A DNA stretch of 64,000 nt from Oscillospiraceae bacterium (GCA_015067725.1 SVLX01000003.1:28363-92362), one strand, 5' to 3'. Shown: positions 9,819 to 18,766, counted from the stretch's first letter. Notes: generated from the letters alone by a model not told the origin. Made by a program: numbers and translations.

Positions 9819-10451
9819 ATGAATCTGATTTTATTGGGCGCCCCCGGCGCCGGTAAGGGAACGCAGGGAGAACTGCTGAAAAAGCGACTTGGTATCCCTA
9901 CGATTTCCACCGGCAATATGCTCAGGGAAGCGATTCGCAATGGAACACAGATCGGCATGAAAGCCAAACAATACATGGACAATGGTATGCTCGTCCCGGA
10001 CGATGTTGTTCTGGATATCGTCCGGGAACGGGTGAGCCGGGAAGATTGCCGGAATGGTTTTATCCTTGACGGCTTTCCCCGGACCATCGCTCAGGGCGAG
10101 AGCCTGGAGCAGATGGGCATCCACATTGACCATGTAATCTCAATCGAAATTGACGACCATGTGATTGAAGACCGCATGACCGGTCGCAGAGTCTGCGGCA
10201 AGTGCGGCGCTTCCTATCACATCGTTGCCAACCCGCCCAAAACCGATGGTATCTGTGACGAGTGCGGTGGCGAGCTCCATATCCGGGCAGACGATGCCCT
10301 GGAGACCGTTCATCGCCGGCTGGTCATCTACCATCAGGAGACTGAGGCACTGAAAGGCTTCTATGAAGACCTCGGTAAGCTGCGTCTCGTTGAGGGCGAT
10401 GTACCCATCGAGGAAGCCCACAGGAGCATCCTCAAGGTGATAGGTGCGTGA
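9819..10451 (+). CDS. adk: adenylate kinase, zinc-LID type
   Basis: 210 residues. The enzyme interconverts ATP + AMP and 2 ADP in the cytoplasm. The P-loop GAPGAGKGTQ is at residues 7-16, and the AMP-binding STGNMLREA and the LID arginines (DRMTGRRVCG) follow. The LID carries two Cys pairs, CGKCGASY and CDECGGEL, the structural zinc site found in Gram-positive enzymes. The position between secY and map is standard. Confidence 0.98.
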   Translation: MNLILLGAPGAGKGTQGELLKKRLGIPTISTGNMLREAIRNGTQIGMKAKQYMDNGMLVPDDVVLDIVRERVSREDCRNGFILDGFPRTIAQGESLEQMGIHIDHVISIEIDDHVIEDRMTGRRVCGKCGASYHIVANPPKTDGICDECGGELHIRADDALETVHRRLVIYHQETEALKGFYEDLGKLRLVEGDVPIEEAHRSILKVIGA

Positions 10452-10452
10452 C

Positions 10453-11208
10453 ATGATCTATATCAAGAACGAACAAGAGTTGGATGCGATGCGGCAGGCC
10501 TGTAAGATTACCGCGGCAGCCCGTGCTTTGGCAGGGGAAATGGTAAGACCTGGCATCACCACCAAACAGATCGACAAGGCCGTTCACGATTTTATCGTGA
10601 AGCAGGGCGCCAAGCCGTCGTTCCTGCATTATCACGGCTATCCCGCAAGCGTTTGTATCTCCGTCAACGATACGGTCATCCACGGGATTCCCGGTGGATA
10701 CACCCTGAAAGAGGGCGATATCGTTTCCGTTGATGTGGGTGCTTACTATAAGGGATTTCATGGAGATTGTGCCGCGACATTCCCCTGTGGAAGAATTTCT
10801 GCGGACGCACAGAGACTCATTGATGTGACCCGCCAGAGCTTCTTCGAGGGCATCAAATTCGCAAAACAGGGACATCGTGTCTCTGATATCTCCCACGCGG
10901 TTCAAGCGTATGTGGAGTCTAACGGTTATTCGGTGGTGCGCGCTTTCGTAGGTCACGGCGTTGGCGCTCAGCTCCACGAAGCCCCGGAAGTGCCGAATTT
11001 CGGTACTGCCGGACATGGACCCAGACTGCTGAAGGGTATGACCCTGGCGATCGAACCTATGGTGAACGAGGGCACTTATGATGTCCGCGTGCTCAAGGAT
11101 GGATGGACCACCGTCACCTCCGACGGCAAGCTCTCGGCCCATTACGAAAATACTGTGCTCATTACCGACGGCGAGCCGGAAATCCTCACCGTCATCGAGG
11201 GGCTGTAG
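10453..11208 (+). CDS. map: methionine aminopeptidase, type I
   Basis: 251 residues from the ATG at 10453 (MIYIKNEQELDAM). A GTG at 10444 is in frame, but AAGGTGAT at 10434-10441 gives better spacing to the ATG. The enzyme removes the N-terminal methionine from nascent proteins. Metal ligands are visible in VSVDVGAYY, HGDCAATF, GHGVGAQLHE, AIEPMVNEG and HYENTVLIT (two Asp, His, two Glu). It follows adk directly. Confidence 0.96.
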   Translation: MIYIKNEQELDAMRQACKITAAARALAGEMVRPGITTKQIDKAVHDFIVKQGAKPSFLHYHGYPASVCISVNDTVIHGIPGGYTLKEGDIVSVDVGAYYKGFHGDCAATFPCGRISADAQRLIDVTRQSFFEGIKFAKQGHRVSDISHAVQAYVESNGYSVVRAFVGHGVGAQLHEAPEVPNFGTAGHGPRLLKGMTLAIEPMVNEGTYDVRVLKDGWTTVTSDGKLSAHYENTVLITDGEPEILTVIEGL

Positions 11209-11209
11209 C

Positions 11210-11500
11210 ATGGAAATCAAGATATCGGACATCGTTCTGTCCCTCGCCGGACGGGATCAGGGAAAGCTGTTTTATGTGATCAAAACAGACGGTGCGTACG
11301 TCCTGATTGCCAATGGCAAGGATAGACGGCTGGAAAGCCCCAAACGTAAGAAGCTGAAGCATGTCCGAAAGGTCCCTCGAGCAGATTCAAAAGTCGCCGA
11401 GAAGCTACGCAATGGCGACATAGTGCTCAACAGAGAATTACGCAGGGATCTGGCTACATTCAGCCAGGAAATCAACAGTCAAAACCAAGGGAGGTTTTAA
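11210..11500 (+). CDS. KOW-domain RNA-binding protein (L14e-like)
   Basis: 96 residues from the ATG at 11210, one base after the map stop. The N-terminus ([20 protein letters not shown]) is a KOW motif, and the middle is strongly basic ([15 protein letters not shown]). Homologs sit between map and infA in many Firmicutes and are called L14e-like or KOW-domain proteins; they probably bind ribosomes or RNA, but a precise role is not established. The longer upstream reading frame overlaps map and is not used. Confidence 0.85.
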   Translation: MEIKISDIVLSLAGRDQGKLFYVIKTDGAYVLIANGKDRRLESPKRKKLKHVRKVPRADSKVAEKLRNGDIVLNRELRRDLATFSQEINSQNQGRF

Positions 11501-11501
11501 C

Positions 11502-11720
11502 TTGGCAAAAGACGACGTAATCGAACTTGAGGGCATCGTTGTAGATGCACTGCCGAATGCGATGTTCACCGTTGACATTGGTAACGGTCACACGATTCTG
11601 GCACATATTTCCGGCAAGCTCAGAATGAACTTTATTAAGATCTTGCCCGGTGACAAGGTAACTGTTCAGATGTCTCCCTATGATCTGACCCAAGGCCGGA
11701 TCACCTGGAGAAGCAAGTAA
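11502..11720 (+). CDS. infA: translation initiation factor IF-1
   Basis: 72 residues, the exact family length ([19 protein letters not shown]...). IF-1 is an S1/OB-fold protein that occupies the A site during initiation. It begins with TTG at 11502, one base after the KOW gene stop, with GGGAGGTTTTAAC as the ribosome site. The conserved [17 protein letters not shown] and the ending [10 protein letters not shown] are present. Confidence 0.98.
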   Translation: MAKDDVIELEGIVVDALPNAMFTVDIGNGHTILAHISGKLRMNFIKILPGDKVTVQMSPYDLTQGRITWRSK

Positions 11721-11759
11721 ACTTTATCAAGAGATTTGCTCTTAACTGGAGGTAACAGT

Positions 11760-11873
11760 ATGAAGGTAAGACCGTCCGTTAAACCCATGTGCGAGAAGTG
11801 CAAGATCATCAAGCGCAAGGGTCGCGTTATGGTTATTTGCGAAAACCCCAAACACAAGCAGAGACAAGGCTAA
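11760..11873 (+). CDS. rpmJ: 50S ribosomal protein L36, zinc type
   Basis: 37 residues: [20 protein letters not shown] and then [17 protein letters not shown]. The zinc ligands C11, C14, C27 and H32 are all present, so this is the zinc-containing form. The ATG follows CTGGAGGTAACAGT. It sits between infA and rpsM as in other Firmicutes. Confidence 0.98.
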   Translation: MKVRPSVKPMCEKCKIIKRKGRVMVICENPKHKQRQG

Positions 11874-11893
11874 TAGGAGGTGCTTGAGAAGTT

Positions 11894-12262
11894 ATGGCAC
11901 GTATTGCTGGTATTGACCTGCCCCGCGAGAAGAGAATTGAAATTGGTCTGACTTATATCTACGGCATTGGCCGCACGAGCGCCAAGAAGATCCTGGAGAT
12001 GGCTAACATCGACCCCGATACCCGGGTGAAGAACCTGACCGAAGACCAGGAAGCCGCCCTGCGTGATGTCATCGACCACAACTTCACCATCGAAGGCGAC
12101 CTGCGCCGTGAAGTTGCGATGAACATTAAGCGTCTGTCCGAAATCGGCTGCTACCGTGGCGTCCGCCATCGTCGTGGTCTGCCCGTTCACGGTCAGCGCA
12201 CCAAGACCAACGCCCGTACCCGTAAGGGTCCCAAGAAGACCATCGCCAACAAGAAGAAGTAA
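11894..12262 (+). CDS. rpsM: 30S ribosomal protein S13
   Basis: 122 residues. [19 protein letters not shown] and the C-terminal [19 protein letters not shown] are signature sequences. S13 sits in the head and contacts P-site tRNA and L5. The ribosome site is TAGGAGGTGCTTG. First protein of the alpha-operon part. Confidence 0.98.
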   Translation: MARIAGIDLPREKRIEIGLTYIYGIGRTSAKKILEMANIDPDTRVKNLTEDQEAALRDVIDHNFTIEGDLRREVAMNIKRLSEIGCYRGVRHRRGLPVHGQRTKTNARTRKGPKKTIANKKK

Positions 12263-12277
12263 AGGAGGGATATGTAA

Positions 12278-12676
12278 ATGGCTAAGGTTAACGCTAAGAA
12301 AGTCATCAAGCGCCGTAAGGAACGCAAGAATATTGAAAAGGGTGCTGCTCATATCCGCTCCTCTTTCAACAACACTATGGTCACCCTGACCGACCTGAAT
12401 GGCAATGCCCTGTCCTGGGCTTCCTCCGGCGGTATGGGTTTCCGTGGCTCTAAGAAGTCCACCCCCTTCGCTGCTCAGACTGCTGCTGAGGTCGCCGCTA
12501 AGGCTGCCATGGAGCACGGCCTGAAGACCGTTGAGGTTTACGTTAAGGGTCCTGGTCAGGGACGTGAGGCCGCTATCCGCGCCCTGCAGTCCGCCGGCCT
12601 GGAAGTTGTTATGATTAAGGACGTCACTCCCATCCCCCACAATGGTTGCCGTCCTCCCAAGAGACGTCGTGTCTAA
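12278..12676 (+). CDS. rpsK: 30S ribosomal protein S11
   Basis: 132 residues. The core [16 protein letters not shown] and the C-terminal [18 protein letters not shown] are typical of S11, a platform protein near the mRNA exit. The start follows AAGGAGGGATATGTAA. Confidence 0.98.
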   Translation: MAKVNAKKVIKRRKERKNIEKGAAHIRSSFNNTMVTLTDLNGNALSWASSGGMGFRGSKKSTPFAAQTAAEVAAKAAMEHGLKTVEVYVKGPGQGREAAIRALQSAGLEVVMIKDVTPIPHNGCRPPKRRRV

Positions 12677-12700
12677 TTCGCAATAGGAGGAATTTGAGTT

Positions 12701-13297
12701 ATGGCTAAGAATATGCAGCCTGTCCTGAAGCGTTGCAGAACGCTGGGCGTTTCTCCTGCCGCAATGGGTTATTCCAAGACTTCCAACAAGAACCCCGGCG
12801 GTCAGAGAAGAGCCAAGAAGTCCGAGTATGCTATGCAGCTCACTGAGAAGCAGAAGGTTAAGTTTGTTTATGGCATCCAGGAGAAGCAGTTCCGTACCAT
12901 GTACGAGAAGGCTTCCCGCGCTGGTGGCAACACCGGTGACGTGCTGCTGAGCATGATTGAGCGCCGTCTGGATAACGTCGTTTACCGTCTGGGTTATGCC
13001 TCCACCCGTCGTGAGGCTCGCCAGCTGGTCAACCATGGCCACTTTACCGTCAATGGCAAGCGGGTCAACATCCCCTCTTTCCTGGTTAAGGTCGGTGACG
13101 TGATCGCTGTTCACGAGAGCAGCGTTTCCAAGGCTCGCTTTAAGAAGATGAAGGAAGACGACGCTTTTGTCGCTGCCCCCAAGTGGCTGGATCGTGACAA
13201 GAACACCCTCCAGGGCAAGGTCGTCGCAGTTCCTACCAAGGAAGACATTGACTTCGAGATCGCTGTCCACCTGATCATCGAGTTGTACTCCAAGTAA
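12701..13297 (+). CDS. rpsD: 30S ribosomal protein S4
   Basis: 198 residues. The N-terminus AKNMQPVLKRCRTLGVSP lacks the zinc-binding Cys set, so this is the zinc-independent form. The S4 RNA-binding domain is visible as RRLDNVVYRLGYASTRREA and HGHFTVNGKRVNIPS. S4 nucleates 30S assembly. Unlike in Bacillus subtilis, where rpsD stands alone, it is inside the alpha operon here. Confidence 0.98.
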   Translation: MAKNMQPVLKRCRTLGVSPAAMGYSKTSNKNPGGQRRAKKSEYAMQLTEKQKVKFVYGIQEKQFRTMYEKASRAGGNTGDVLLSMIERRLDNVVYRLGYASTRREARQLVNHGHFTVNGKRVNIPSFLVKVGDVIAVHESSVSKARFKKMKEDDAFVAAPKWLDRDKNTLQGKVVAVPTKEDIDFEIAVHLIIELYSK

Positions 13298-13331
13298 TGT
13301 CTCGCCCTCGTTAATCGTTAAGCTGTTTATC

Positions 13332-13349
13332 GCGGGGCGCAAGCCCCGC
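13332..13349 (+). other. GNRA hairpin in the rpsD-rpoA gap
   Basis: The 78-nt gap between rpsD and rpoA holds a 7-bp GC-only stem, GCGGGGC with GCCCCGC, closed by the tetraloop GCAA. It lies 12 nt before the ribosome site AAAAGGAGGG of rpoA. There is no T-run after it, so it is not an intrinsic terminator. It may set relative mRNA stability or translation of rpoA. Confidence 0.6.
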
Positions 13350-13375
13350 AAAGTGAAAAGGAGGGTAATTTATTC

Positions 13376-14338
13376 ATGGTAGAAATTGAGAAGCCGCGCA
13401 TTGTGTGCATGGACTCTACAGAAGATCCGTCCTATGGTAAGTATGTGGTTGAGCCTCTGGAGCGTGGTTATGGCACGACTCTGGGCAATTCCCTGAGAAG
13501 GATTCTGCTGTCCTCTCTGCCTGGCACGGCTGCGACCTCCGTTAAGATCTCCGGGGTCCAGCACGAGTTCTCTACGGTTCCTGGCGTCAAGGAAGACGTT
13601 ACAGAGATCGTCCTGAACGTGAAGCGGATCATCACCAAGCTCCACTGCCAGGGTATTAAGACCGTCTACATTGACGCTGTCGGTCCCTGTGAAGTGACTG
13701 CCGGTGACATTAAGGCAGATTCTGATGTCGAGGTTCTGAACCCCGATTTGCACATCTGCACCCTGGGTCCCGATGCCACATTCAATATGGAAATCACCCT
13801 GAGCCATGGTCGTGGTTATGTTTCCGCAGACCGGAACAAGACCCCCCAGACTCCCATCGGCGTGATTCCCATCGACTCCATCTACACCCCGGTCTATAAG
13901 GTAAACTACACCGTGGAGAATACCCGTGTAGGCAACATGACTGACTATGATAAGCTGACTCTGGAGATTTGGACTGACTCGACCATCTCCGCCCGGGATG
14001 CTGTTTCTCTGGGCGCAAAGATCCTGTCTGACCACCTGAGCCTGTTTACCAACCTGTCTGAGACTGTTGCCAGCGTGGGTTCCACTGTGGTGGAGATTCC
14101 TGAACACAGCCCCAGTAAGGTGCTGCAGATGACCATCGACGAGCTGGATCTGTCTGTCCGTAGCTTCAACTGCCTGAAGCGGGCAAACATCAACACCGTT
14201 GAGGATCTGATTTCCAAGACCGGCGAGGATATGATGAAGGTCCGGAATATGGGCAAGAAGTCCCTGGACGAAGTCCAGAAGAAGCTGGAGATGATGGGCC
14301 TGTCCTTGGCCAGTGAAGACTCCAGCGCTTCCAGCTAA
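13376..14338 (+). CDS. rpoA: RNA polymerase alpha subunit
   Basis: 320 residues. The N-terminal dimerisation domain includes [19 protein letters not shown], and the C-terminal domain includes [19 protein letters not shown] and [16 protein letters not shown], the part that contacts UP elements and activators. Alpha dimers start assembly of the polymerase core. It follows rpsD after a 78-nt gap with a stable hairpin and is followed by rplQ. Confidence 0.98.
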   Translation: MVEIEKPRIVCMDSTEDPSYGKYVVEPLERGYGTTLGNSLRRILLSSLPGTAATSVKISGVQHEFSTVPGVKEDVTEIVLNVKRIITKLHCQGIKTVYIDAVGPCEVTAGDIKADSDVEVLNPDLHICTLGPDATFNMEITLSHGRGYVSADRNKTPQTPIGVIPIDSIYTPVYKVNYTVENTRVGNMTDYDKLTLEIWTDSTISARDAVSLGAKILSDHLSLFTNLSETVASVGSTVVEIPEHSPSKVLQMTIDELDLSVRSFNCLKRANINTVEDLISKTGEDMMKVRNMGKKSLDEVQKKLEMMGLSLASEDSSASS

Positions 14339-14382
14339 TTTTTCTTAAAACCATTTACCTTAATTGTAAGGAGGAAATGCTA

Positions 14383-14724
14383 ATGTTCGGCACTCGTAAG
14401 CTCGGCAAGACCAGCGCGCAGAGAAAGGCTATGCTTCGGCAGCTGACCACTGACCTGCTGGAACACGGCAAGATCGAGACGACTTTCTACAGAGCCAAGG
14501 AAGTTCAGCCCGTGGTTGAGAAGATGATCACCCTGGGCAAGAAGGGCAACCTGGCTGCTTATCGGCGGGCTATGGCCTACGTCACCAAGGAAGACGTTGT
14601 CCACAAGCTGTTCAAGGAGACTGCTCCCAAGTATGCTGACCGCAATGGCGGCTACACCAGAGTCATTCGCCTGGGCGCTCGCCGCGGTGATGCCGCTGAG
14701 ATGGCTATCATCGAGCTCGTCTAA
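14383..14724 (+). CDS. rplQ: 50S ribosomal protein L17
   Basis: 113 residues from the ATG at 14383 ([18 protein letters not shown]). An ATG six bases earlier is too close to the AAGGAGG to be used well. L17 sits near the tunnel exit. The conserved [16 protein letters not shown] and the end [12 protein letters not shown] are present. It closes the super-operon and is followed by a strong terminator. Confidence 0.97.
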   Translation: MFGTRKLGKTSAQRKAMLRQLTTDLLEHGKIETTFYRAKEVQPVVEKMITLGKKGNLAAYRRAMAYVTKEDVVHKLFKETAPKYADRNGGYTRVIRLGARRGDAAEMAIIELV

Positions 14725-14747
14725 TTTTGCATTGTAGTTGACTTAAT

Positions 14748-14781
14748 AATCCCCTTCCGTTTCGCTCCGGAAGGGGATTTT
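14748..14781 (+). terminator. rho-independent terminator of the r-protein super-operon
   Basis: A 12-bp stem, AATCCCCTTCCG with CGGAAGGGGATT, has an 8-nt loop and is followed by TTTT. It lies 24 nt after the rplQ stop and ends the + strand operon. Confidence 0.93.
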
Positions 14782-14808
14782 GCTATGTCATGGCATTTGA
14801 AAGGACGA

Positions 14809-14839
14809 AAGCCCTCCCCAAGATAGAGGGGGAGGGCTT
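14809..14839 (-). terminator. terminator of the spore protein gene
   Basis: An 11-bp stem (AAGCCCTCCCC with GGGGAGGGCTT) lies just beyond the stop of the minus-strand spore protein gene. Read on the minus strand it is followed by TTTCGTCCTTT. Together with the super-operon terminator it separates two convergent units. Confidence 0.8.
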
Positions 14840-14847
14840 AAATGGGC

Positions 14848-15042
14848 TTACTTCAGGTTCTGCTCGTAGGACTCGATCATCTTCTTGACCATCTGGCCGC
14901 CCACAGAGCCAGCCTCACGGGAAGTCAGGTGACCGTTGTAGCCCTGCTTCAGATCGACGCCGACCTCAGAAGCGGCCTCCATCTTGAACTTGTCCATGGC
15001 TTCGCGGGCTTCGGGAATGTTGATTCTGTTGTTGCTCTTCAT
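14848..15042 (-). CDS. alpha/beta-type small acid-soluble spore protein
   Basis: 64 residues from the ATG at 15042, which follows AAAAAGGAGATGG on the minus strand. The family coats DNA in dormant spores and protects it from UV. The motif KMEAASEVGV is the site cut by the germination protease (between E and A/S), followed by the conserved YNGHLTSREAGSVGGQMVKKM. This is the clearest sign that the organism makes endospores. Expression is expected late in the forespore (sigma-G), but no convincing sigma-G boxes were identified. Confidence 0.93.
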   Translation of the reverse strand: MKSNNRINIPEAREAMDKFKMEAASEVGVDLKQGYNGHLTSREAGSVGGQMVKKMIESYEQNLK

Positions 15043-15181
15043 GTTGATCCATCTCCTTTTTCGTTGTTGCGTCAAGGGCTCAATGTCCTTTCCGCAAGCC
15101 TAGTTTCACCCGAAACCGCCACGATATGCGGGGGAGTTTCCGGAAGAAAACGCAAAAAGTGGATGGAAGAAAAAGACATAA

Positions 15182-15655
15182 TCAGTTGTTGGATTGCGCC
15201 AACACACAGTCAATGGCCAGCACCACAGCCAGCGCCACTACCTCGTCCTTGGTGTCCCAAATGTTCAGCTCATAGCAGTCGCCCCAGGTCATCCATGCCT
15301 TACTGATGGAGACGATGGGTGAACCGTTTGCGGTAATGGTATAGTCATGGGCGAAGAAATCGCCGTCCATGACCCAGCCAAGACCTTCAATCCGGTATCT
15401 GGGCTTAAAGAAGGTAAACTCCTTCACAATCTCCGCTACCTGCCGTCCACCGACGAATACATAGAACCGGGGCAGGAAAGAAAAGACCTTCTGCTGTACC
15501 AGAGCCACTTCTTCGCCGTGGCTGTTGCAGATGTGGAGGGTTTTGCCCCAGGAGAGGAATTCGCCGTGGACGGAATACCGGTCAGCACCGGACTTCTCCT
15601 TGACGGTGAATTTATCTACCCAGGAAAAGATTTTTTGTTTGATGTACAGTCTCAT
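15182..15655 (-). CDS. LURP-one-related (tubby-like) protein
   Basis: 157 residues. The sequence MRLYIKQKIFSWVDKFTV, with later WGKTLHICNSHGEEVALVQQK and RIEGLGWVMDGDFFAHDY, is typical of the LURP-one-related family (YxjI-like), a beta-barrel fold related to tubby and phospholipid scramblases whose bacterial function is unknown. Its ATG overlaps the stop of the Sel1 gene (ATGA), so it is translationally coupled as the last gene of a five-gene minus-strand operon. The C-terminal VVALAVVLAIDCVLAQ is hydrophobic and could touch the membrane. Confidence 0.85.
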   Translation of the reverse strand: MRLYIKQKIFSWVDKFTVKEKSGADRYSVHGEFLSWGKTLHICNSHGEEVALVQQKVFSFLPRFYVFVGGRQVAEIVKEFTFFKPRYRIEGLGWVMDGDFFAHDYTITANGSPIVSISKAWMTWGDCYELNIWDTKDEVVALAVVLAIDCVLAQSNN

Positions 15656-16236
15656 AAGTTCTCCTTTGTCTCAAAAATAGTTGAATTGCCGTTGTTTCTT
15701 CGTTGCCCGGTGAGTCTGGTCAAGGCGGCTTTGCCCCTGGAGTCTCCATTGTCGGCGGACTTGCGATACCATTCCATGGCGACTTCTGTGCTTTGGGACA
15801 GACCATTGCCCAGTTCACAGCAACGACCCAGCAGAAATTGACCATAAGCGACAGCGGCAATATCTCCGCTGTCAGCCGCCCGCTGGAACCAAAGCACCGC
15901 CTGCCGGTAATCACGAGCCACATACACGCCGTTGTAGTAAAATTCGCCCACCATTGCGCAACCCTTGCCATATCCCATGTGGGCTGATTTGCGGTACAGG
16001 GCATAGGCTTTCTCTAAGTCGGGTTCTGTACCATATCCATAGTGATAACAGATGGCCAGATTGTAGATGGCTTCGGCATGGTCTTTGCTTGCGGCAGAGG
16101 TTAGAAGGGAGAACGCCAGGTCATTATCTTCCTCTACCTCGTCTCCATAGATGTACCGCATGGCGAGTTGGTACTGAGCTTGCGGGTCGCCGTTGTTGGC
16201 AGCAGTGCGGAGTGCTTCCAGTTTGTGTTTACCCAT
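15652..16236 (-). CDS. Sel1-repeat (TPR-like) protein
   Basis: 194 residues built of about four Sel1-like repeats of roughly 36 residues, for example AAASKDHAEAIYNLAICYHYG preceded by AQYQLAMRYIYGDEV and followed by GKGCAMVGEFYYNG and AMEWYRKSADNGDSRGKAA. Such repeats form helical solenoids that act as protein-binding scaffolds. No signal peptide is visible, so it is probably cytoplasmic. It lies 21 nt after the GNAT-like gene and overlaps the LURP-one gene by four bases. Confidence 0.88.
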   Translation of the reverse strand: MGKHKLEALRTAANNGDPQAQYQLAMRYIYGDEVEEDNDLAFSLLTSAASKDHAEAIYNLAICYHYGYGTEPDLEKAYALYRKSAHMGYGKGCAMVGEFYYNGVYVARDYRQAVLWFQRAADSGDIAAVAYGQFLLGRCCELGNGLSQSTEVAMEWYRKSADNGDSRGKAALTRLTGQRRNNGNSTIFETKENL

Positions 16237-16257
16237 ATTGTTCCCCTTGTCATGTAG

Positions 16258-16980
16258 TTAAGTGTAGATGAAGGTATCAAAGGTTTTCTCCCAGCTTACC
16301 TGGAACATCCGGGAAAGCGCCATCGCCGCCGGGTCGGTGTCGTCACATTCAAAAGAAATGTGGCTGGCTTTCTGGAAAATCAGGGAAACCAGAGCCATGG
16401 CAAACCCAGAGAAACTCTGCAAATCCCGACTGCCCACATAGGCGACTTCCCAAATGTCTTCGCCGGGTTCGATGAAGGCATAATGGGTGATTTGACCATC
16501 ACAGCAGGTATAGTACACCGTCTCCGGCAGTACCGAAAGGAATTCTGCAAAGGTGGCAGTCAGCGGGGAGATGGGCTGATGGGTCATGGTGTAATAAGCA
16601 TAAAGGGCATGGCAACAGTTGAGATAAGCCTTTTCTCCGGATTTCGCCATTTGGGGAGGGGCGGTTTCGGACAGAGGTGATTTTAACTGCGCAACCGTTA
16701 CCCCGGCCTCCAGACAGCGCCGCTTGCGGATAAAGCCACCGGATATGAGCCAGGGAATCAGCGGATGGTCAGAATCCAGCATGACCTGCAGTGGTTTTCC
16801 TGCCCATTGCCGAAGGGTAGAAAAGAGTGCCCAAGCGGGGGCTTCGGTATTGGAGGAGAGCAGGTCAAGATAGACACGCTCACGGTGGAGTCGGTTCACG
16901 GACAGACCAACCCGGAAGACAGCTTCGCTATCCCGGATGAGGTCATAACGATCATTTCCGCAGGGGACAAGGTTAATCAC
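16258..16980 (-). CDS. GNAT-like protein, divergent
   Basis: 240 residues from a GTG at 16980, which overlaps the preceding GNAT stop (GTGA) and follows TTGGAGGGATTACC. The longer upstream frame runs inside the previous gene and is not used. The C-terminal 70 residues (WEVAYVGSRDL ... HISFECDDTDPAAMALSRMF) resemble the last strands and helices of a GNAT acetyltransferase, but the acetyl-CoA loop (R/Q-x-x-G-x-G/A) is not evident. It may be a degenerate or non-catalytic member. Substrate unknown. Confidence 0.6.
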   Translation of the reverse strand: MINLVPCGNDRYDLIRDSEAVFRVGLSVNRLHRERVYLDLLSSNTEAPAWALFSTLRQWAGKPLQVMLDSDHPLIPWLISGGFIRKRRCLEAGVTVAQLKSPLSETAPPQMAKSGEKAYLNCCHALYAYYTMTHQPISPLTATFAEFLSVLPETVYYTCCDGQITHYAFIEPGEDIWEVAYVGSRDLQSFSGFAMALVSLIFQKASHISFECDDTDPAAMALSRMFQVSWEKTFDTFIYT

Positions 16981-17618
16981 GGTAATCCCTCCAAAGGGGT
17001 CATAATATGCCAGTAATCCTGCCCGGTGAAGCCGCAGTGCCGGTACAGGGCTTCCGGGGAAGTTGGGTTCTTGACACTTCCGGAGACTGTGGCGAATTTT
17101 GCGCCCTCCGGTTTCCGGTGAAGCAACTCCTGCACCATGGCCGTCCCAACACCCCGTCGGCGGTACCGGGGTAGAACCTGAATCCACTCCAGACAGATTT
17201 CTCCAATTTCCCGGTCATAGTCCGCCAGCGCACAGCCCATGGGCGAGCCGTCAGACATCTCCACCGCCATGAGCCAAAGCCCGGGCGCATAAACAGTTCT
17301 TTTGGTATAGCTGAGGACTTCTTCTGTTGTTACCCGCAGGTCATCATAGGAACGGTTGATGATGGAGACGATCCGGGGTAAGTCGCTGTCTTTTGCGGTA
17401 CGGAGAGTAAAACCGGAAGTCACCGGGGCGGGGGTTTTGTGCAGGTCGTGCATCAACCGAAAATAGACCGTATCCCGGAAACCCACCGCCAATTCTGCGC
17501 GGTAGTCCCGCTCGTGGACGATTCGCATGGTGGGTGGCACCTGAATCTGCCGCCACTTCCACAGGGGAACAGACAGCATACCGCAGGGATTCAGGACATA
17601 TTCTTCCGGTGTCACCAT
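16977..17618 (-). CDS. GNAT family N-acetyltransferase
   Basis: 213 residues from the ATG at 17618, chosen because GGAGGGCTAACC lies just upstream. An N-terminal 70-residue segment precedes a clear GNAT domain: FTLRTAKDSDLPRIVSIIN, LEWIQVLPRYRRRGVGTAM (acetyl-CoA pyrophosphate loop RRRGVG) and SPEALYRHCGFTGQDYW. Substrate cannot be read. The gene starts 2 nt after the stop of the methyltransferase fusion and overlaps the next gene by four bases. Confidence 0.85.
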   Translation of the reverse strand: MVTPEEYVLNPCGMLSVPLWKWRQIQVPPTMRIVHERDYRAELAVGFRDTVYFRLMHDLHKTPAPVTSGFTLRTAKDSDLPRIVSIINRSYDDLRVTTEEVLSYTKRTVYAPGLWLMAVEMSDGSPMGCALADYDREIGEICLEWIQVLPRYRRRGVGTAMVQELLHRKPEGAKFATVSGSVKNPTSPEALYRHCGFTGQDYWHIMTPLEGLP

Positions 17619-17620
17619 GG

Positions 17621-18682
17621 TTAGCCCTCCGATTTTGCCTTTGGGGTGAGTGCTGTGCGGTTTACCCACATGAGACTTTGACAGTTGAAGCTGGTCAGAG
17701 GAACAAAGCCACAGGATTGGTAGAAGCCTAAATTCTCCGCAGTGGAATCGGTGGAGAGAATCATTTGGTAGACCTGCGGATATTGCGCCATCAATGCCTG
17801 CAGAAGTCTTCGACCGATGCCCCTGCGCTGGTGCTGAGGGTCAACCAGAAGGTCCTGCACATAGACGATGGATGCCCCATCGCCTACGCAGCGTAAAAGC
17901 CCCAGAAGATGCCCGCCCTCGTATGCCCCCAGAGTCAGCAGGGAGTGAAGAAAAGAATCCCTCAACATATCCGGACGGCCGGTATAGTTGCTCCAGCCCA
18001 CACTGCGGTAAAGACTCAGGATCGCCGCCTCGTCATATCCATCCATCACCCGAATCTCCGGGGCATCTTGCCACAACTCCAGCAGTCCTGCGCAATGAGA
18101 GCAGGGGGTGAAGCGGCTATGGGGAAAGTGGGGTCTGAGTTCATCATAGACGAAGTAGAATTCATCCTCGTCCCATTCCTCTTTGGCTTTAAGTTGACAG
18201 TTTAACAGGGCCTCCCGGTTGGGGAAAGCCACATCCCCGATGTAGATTCTCCCGCCGGGGGAGAGCAGGGGCAACAGGGAACGGAGGAAAGGAATTTTTT
18301 CGCTGTCAGTCAAATGATGCAGAGAGTAGGTGGCGATGATGGCATCGTATGGTTCTTCCAGCAGGGGCGCAACCAGACCCTGGGTAAAGTCACCCGGATA
18401 TAGTCTGGCCTTGGGCATTTTTTCCCGGGCAAGGGCGAGCATCCGGGGGGAGAAATCCTGCCCATAGATGGTACATCCGGCGGCATAGAGTTTGGCAGTC
18501 AGGGTGGCTGTACCAAAGCCAATGTCCAGCACTCTGCGCCCGGGGGAAGACAGAACACGGCCATAGATTTCCCCCAGGACTTGTTTATAACCGGCGAAGG
18601 GGTAAGTATCGGATTCATCGGACAGGCCGACACTTTGGTCATAGCCGTCTGCCCAGAGATCAAAGCCTGTTTGATTTAGCAT
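17621..18682 (-). CDS. SAM methyltransferase fused to a GNAT acetyltransferase
   Basis: 353 residues from the ATG at 18682 (MLNQTGFDLWADGYDQSV), which follows CTAAGGAGGACCCC. Residues 1 to about 200 are a class I methyltransferase with motif I VLDIGFGTATLTA and motif II/III features (IIATYSLHHL, LSPGGRIYIGDV), similar to the YrrT/UbiE type. Residues from about 215 form a GNAT domain: VYVQDLLVDPQHQRRGIGRRL contains the acetyl-CoA loop RRGIGR, followed by AENLGFYQSCGFVPL. There is no stop or frame change at the join. First gene of the minus-strand operon ending at 15,182. Confidence 0.82.
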   Translation of the reverse strand: MLNQTGFDLWADGYDQSVGLSDESDTYPFAGYKQVLGEIYGRVLSSPGRRVLDIGFGTATLTAKLYAAGCTIYGQDFSPRMLALAREKMPKARLYPGDFTQGLVAPLLEEPYDAIIATYSLHHLTDSEKIPFLRSLLPLLSPGGRIYIGDVAFPNREALLNCQLKAKEEWDEDEFYFVYDELRPHFPHSRFTPCSHCAGLLELWQDAPEIRVMDGYDEAAILSLYRSVGWSNYTGRPDMLRDSFLHSLLTLGAYEGGHLLGLLRCVGDGASIVYVQDLLVDPQHQRRGIGRRLLQALMAQYPQVYQMILSTDSTAENLGFYQSCGFVPLTSFNCQSLMWVNRTALTPKAKSEG

Positions 18683-18766
18683 GGGGTCCTCCTTAGGGAA
18701 AGAAAACGTAAAATGAACAACCACCGTCCGCCGGGGAATAAGTGCGGACAGATGGAAAGCAAGTCA

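Noticed and set aside
13332..13349. Terminator between rpsD and rpoA
   Set aside because: The stem is stable but no T-run follows, and rpoA/rplQ belong to the same operon.
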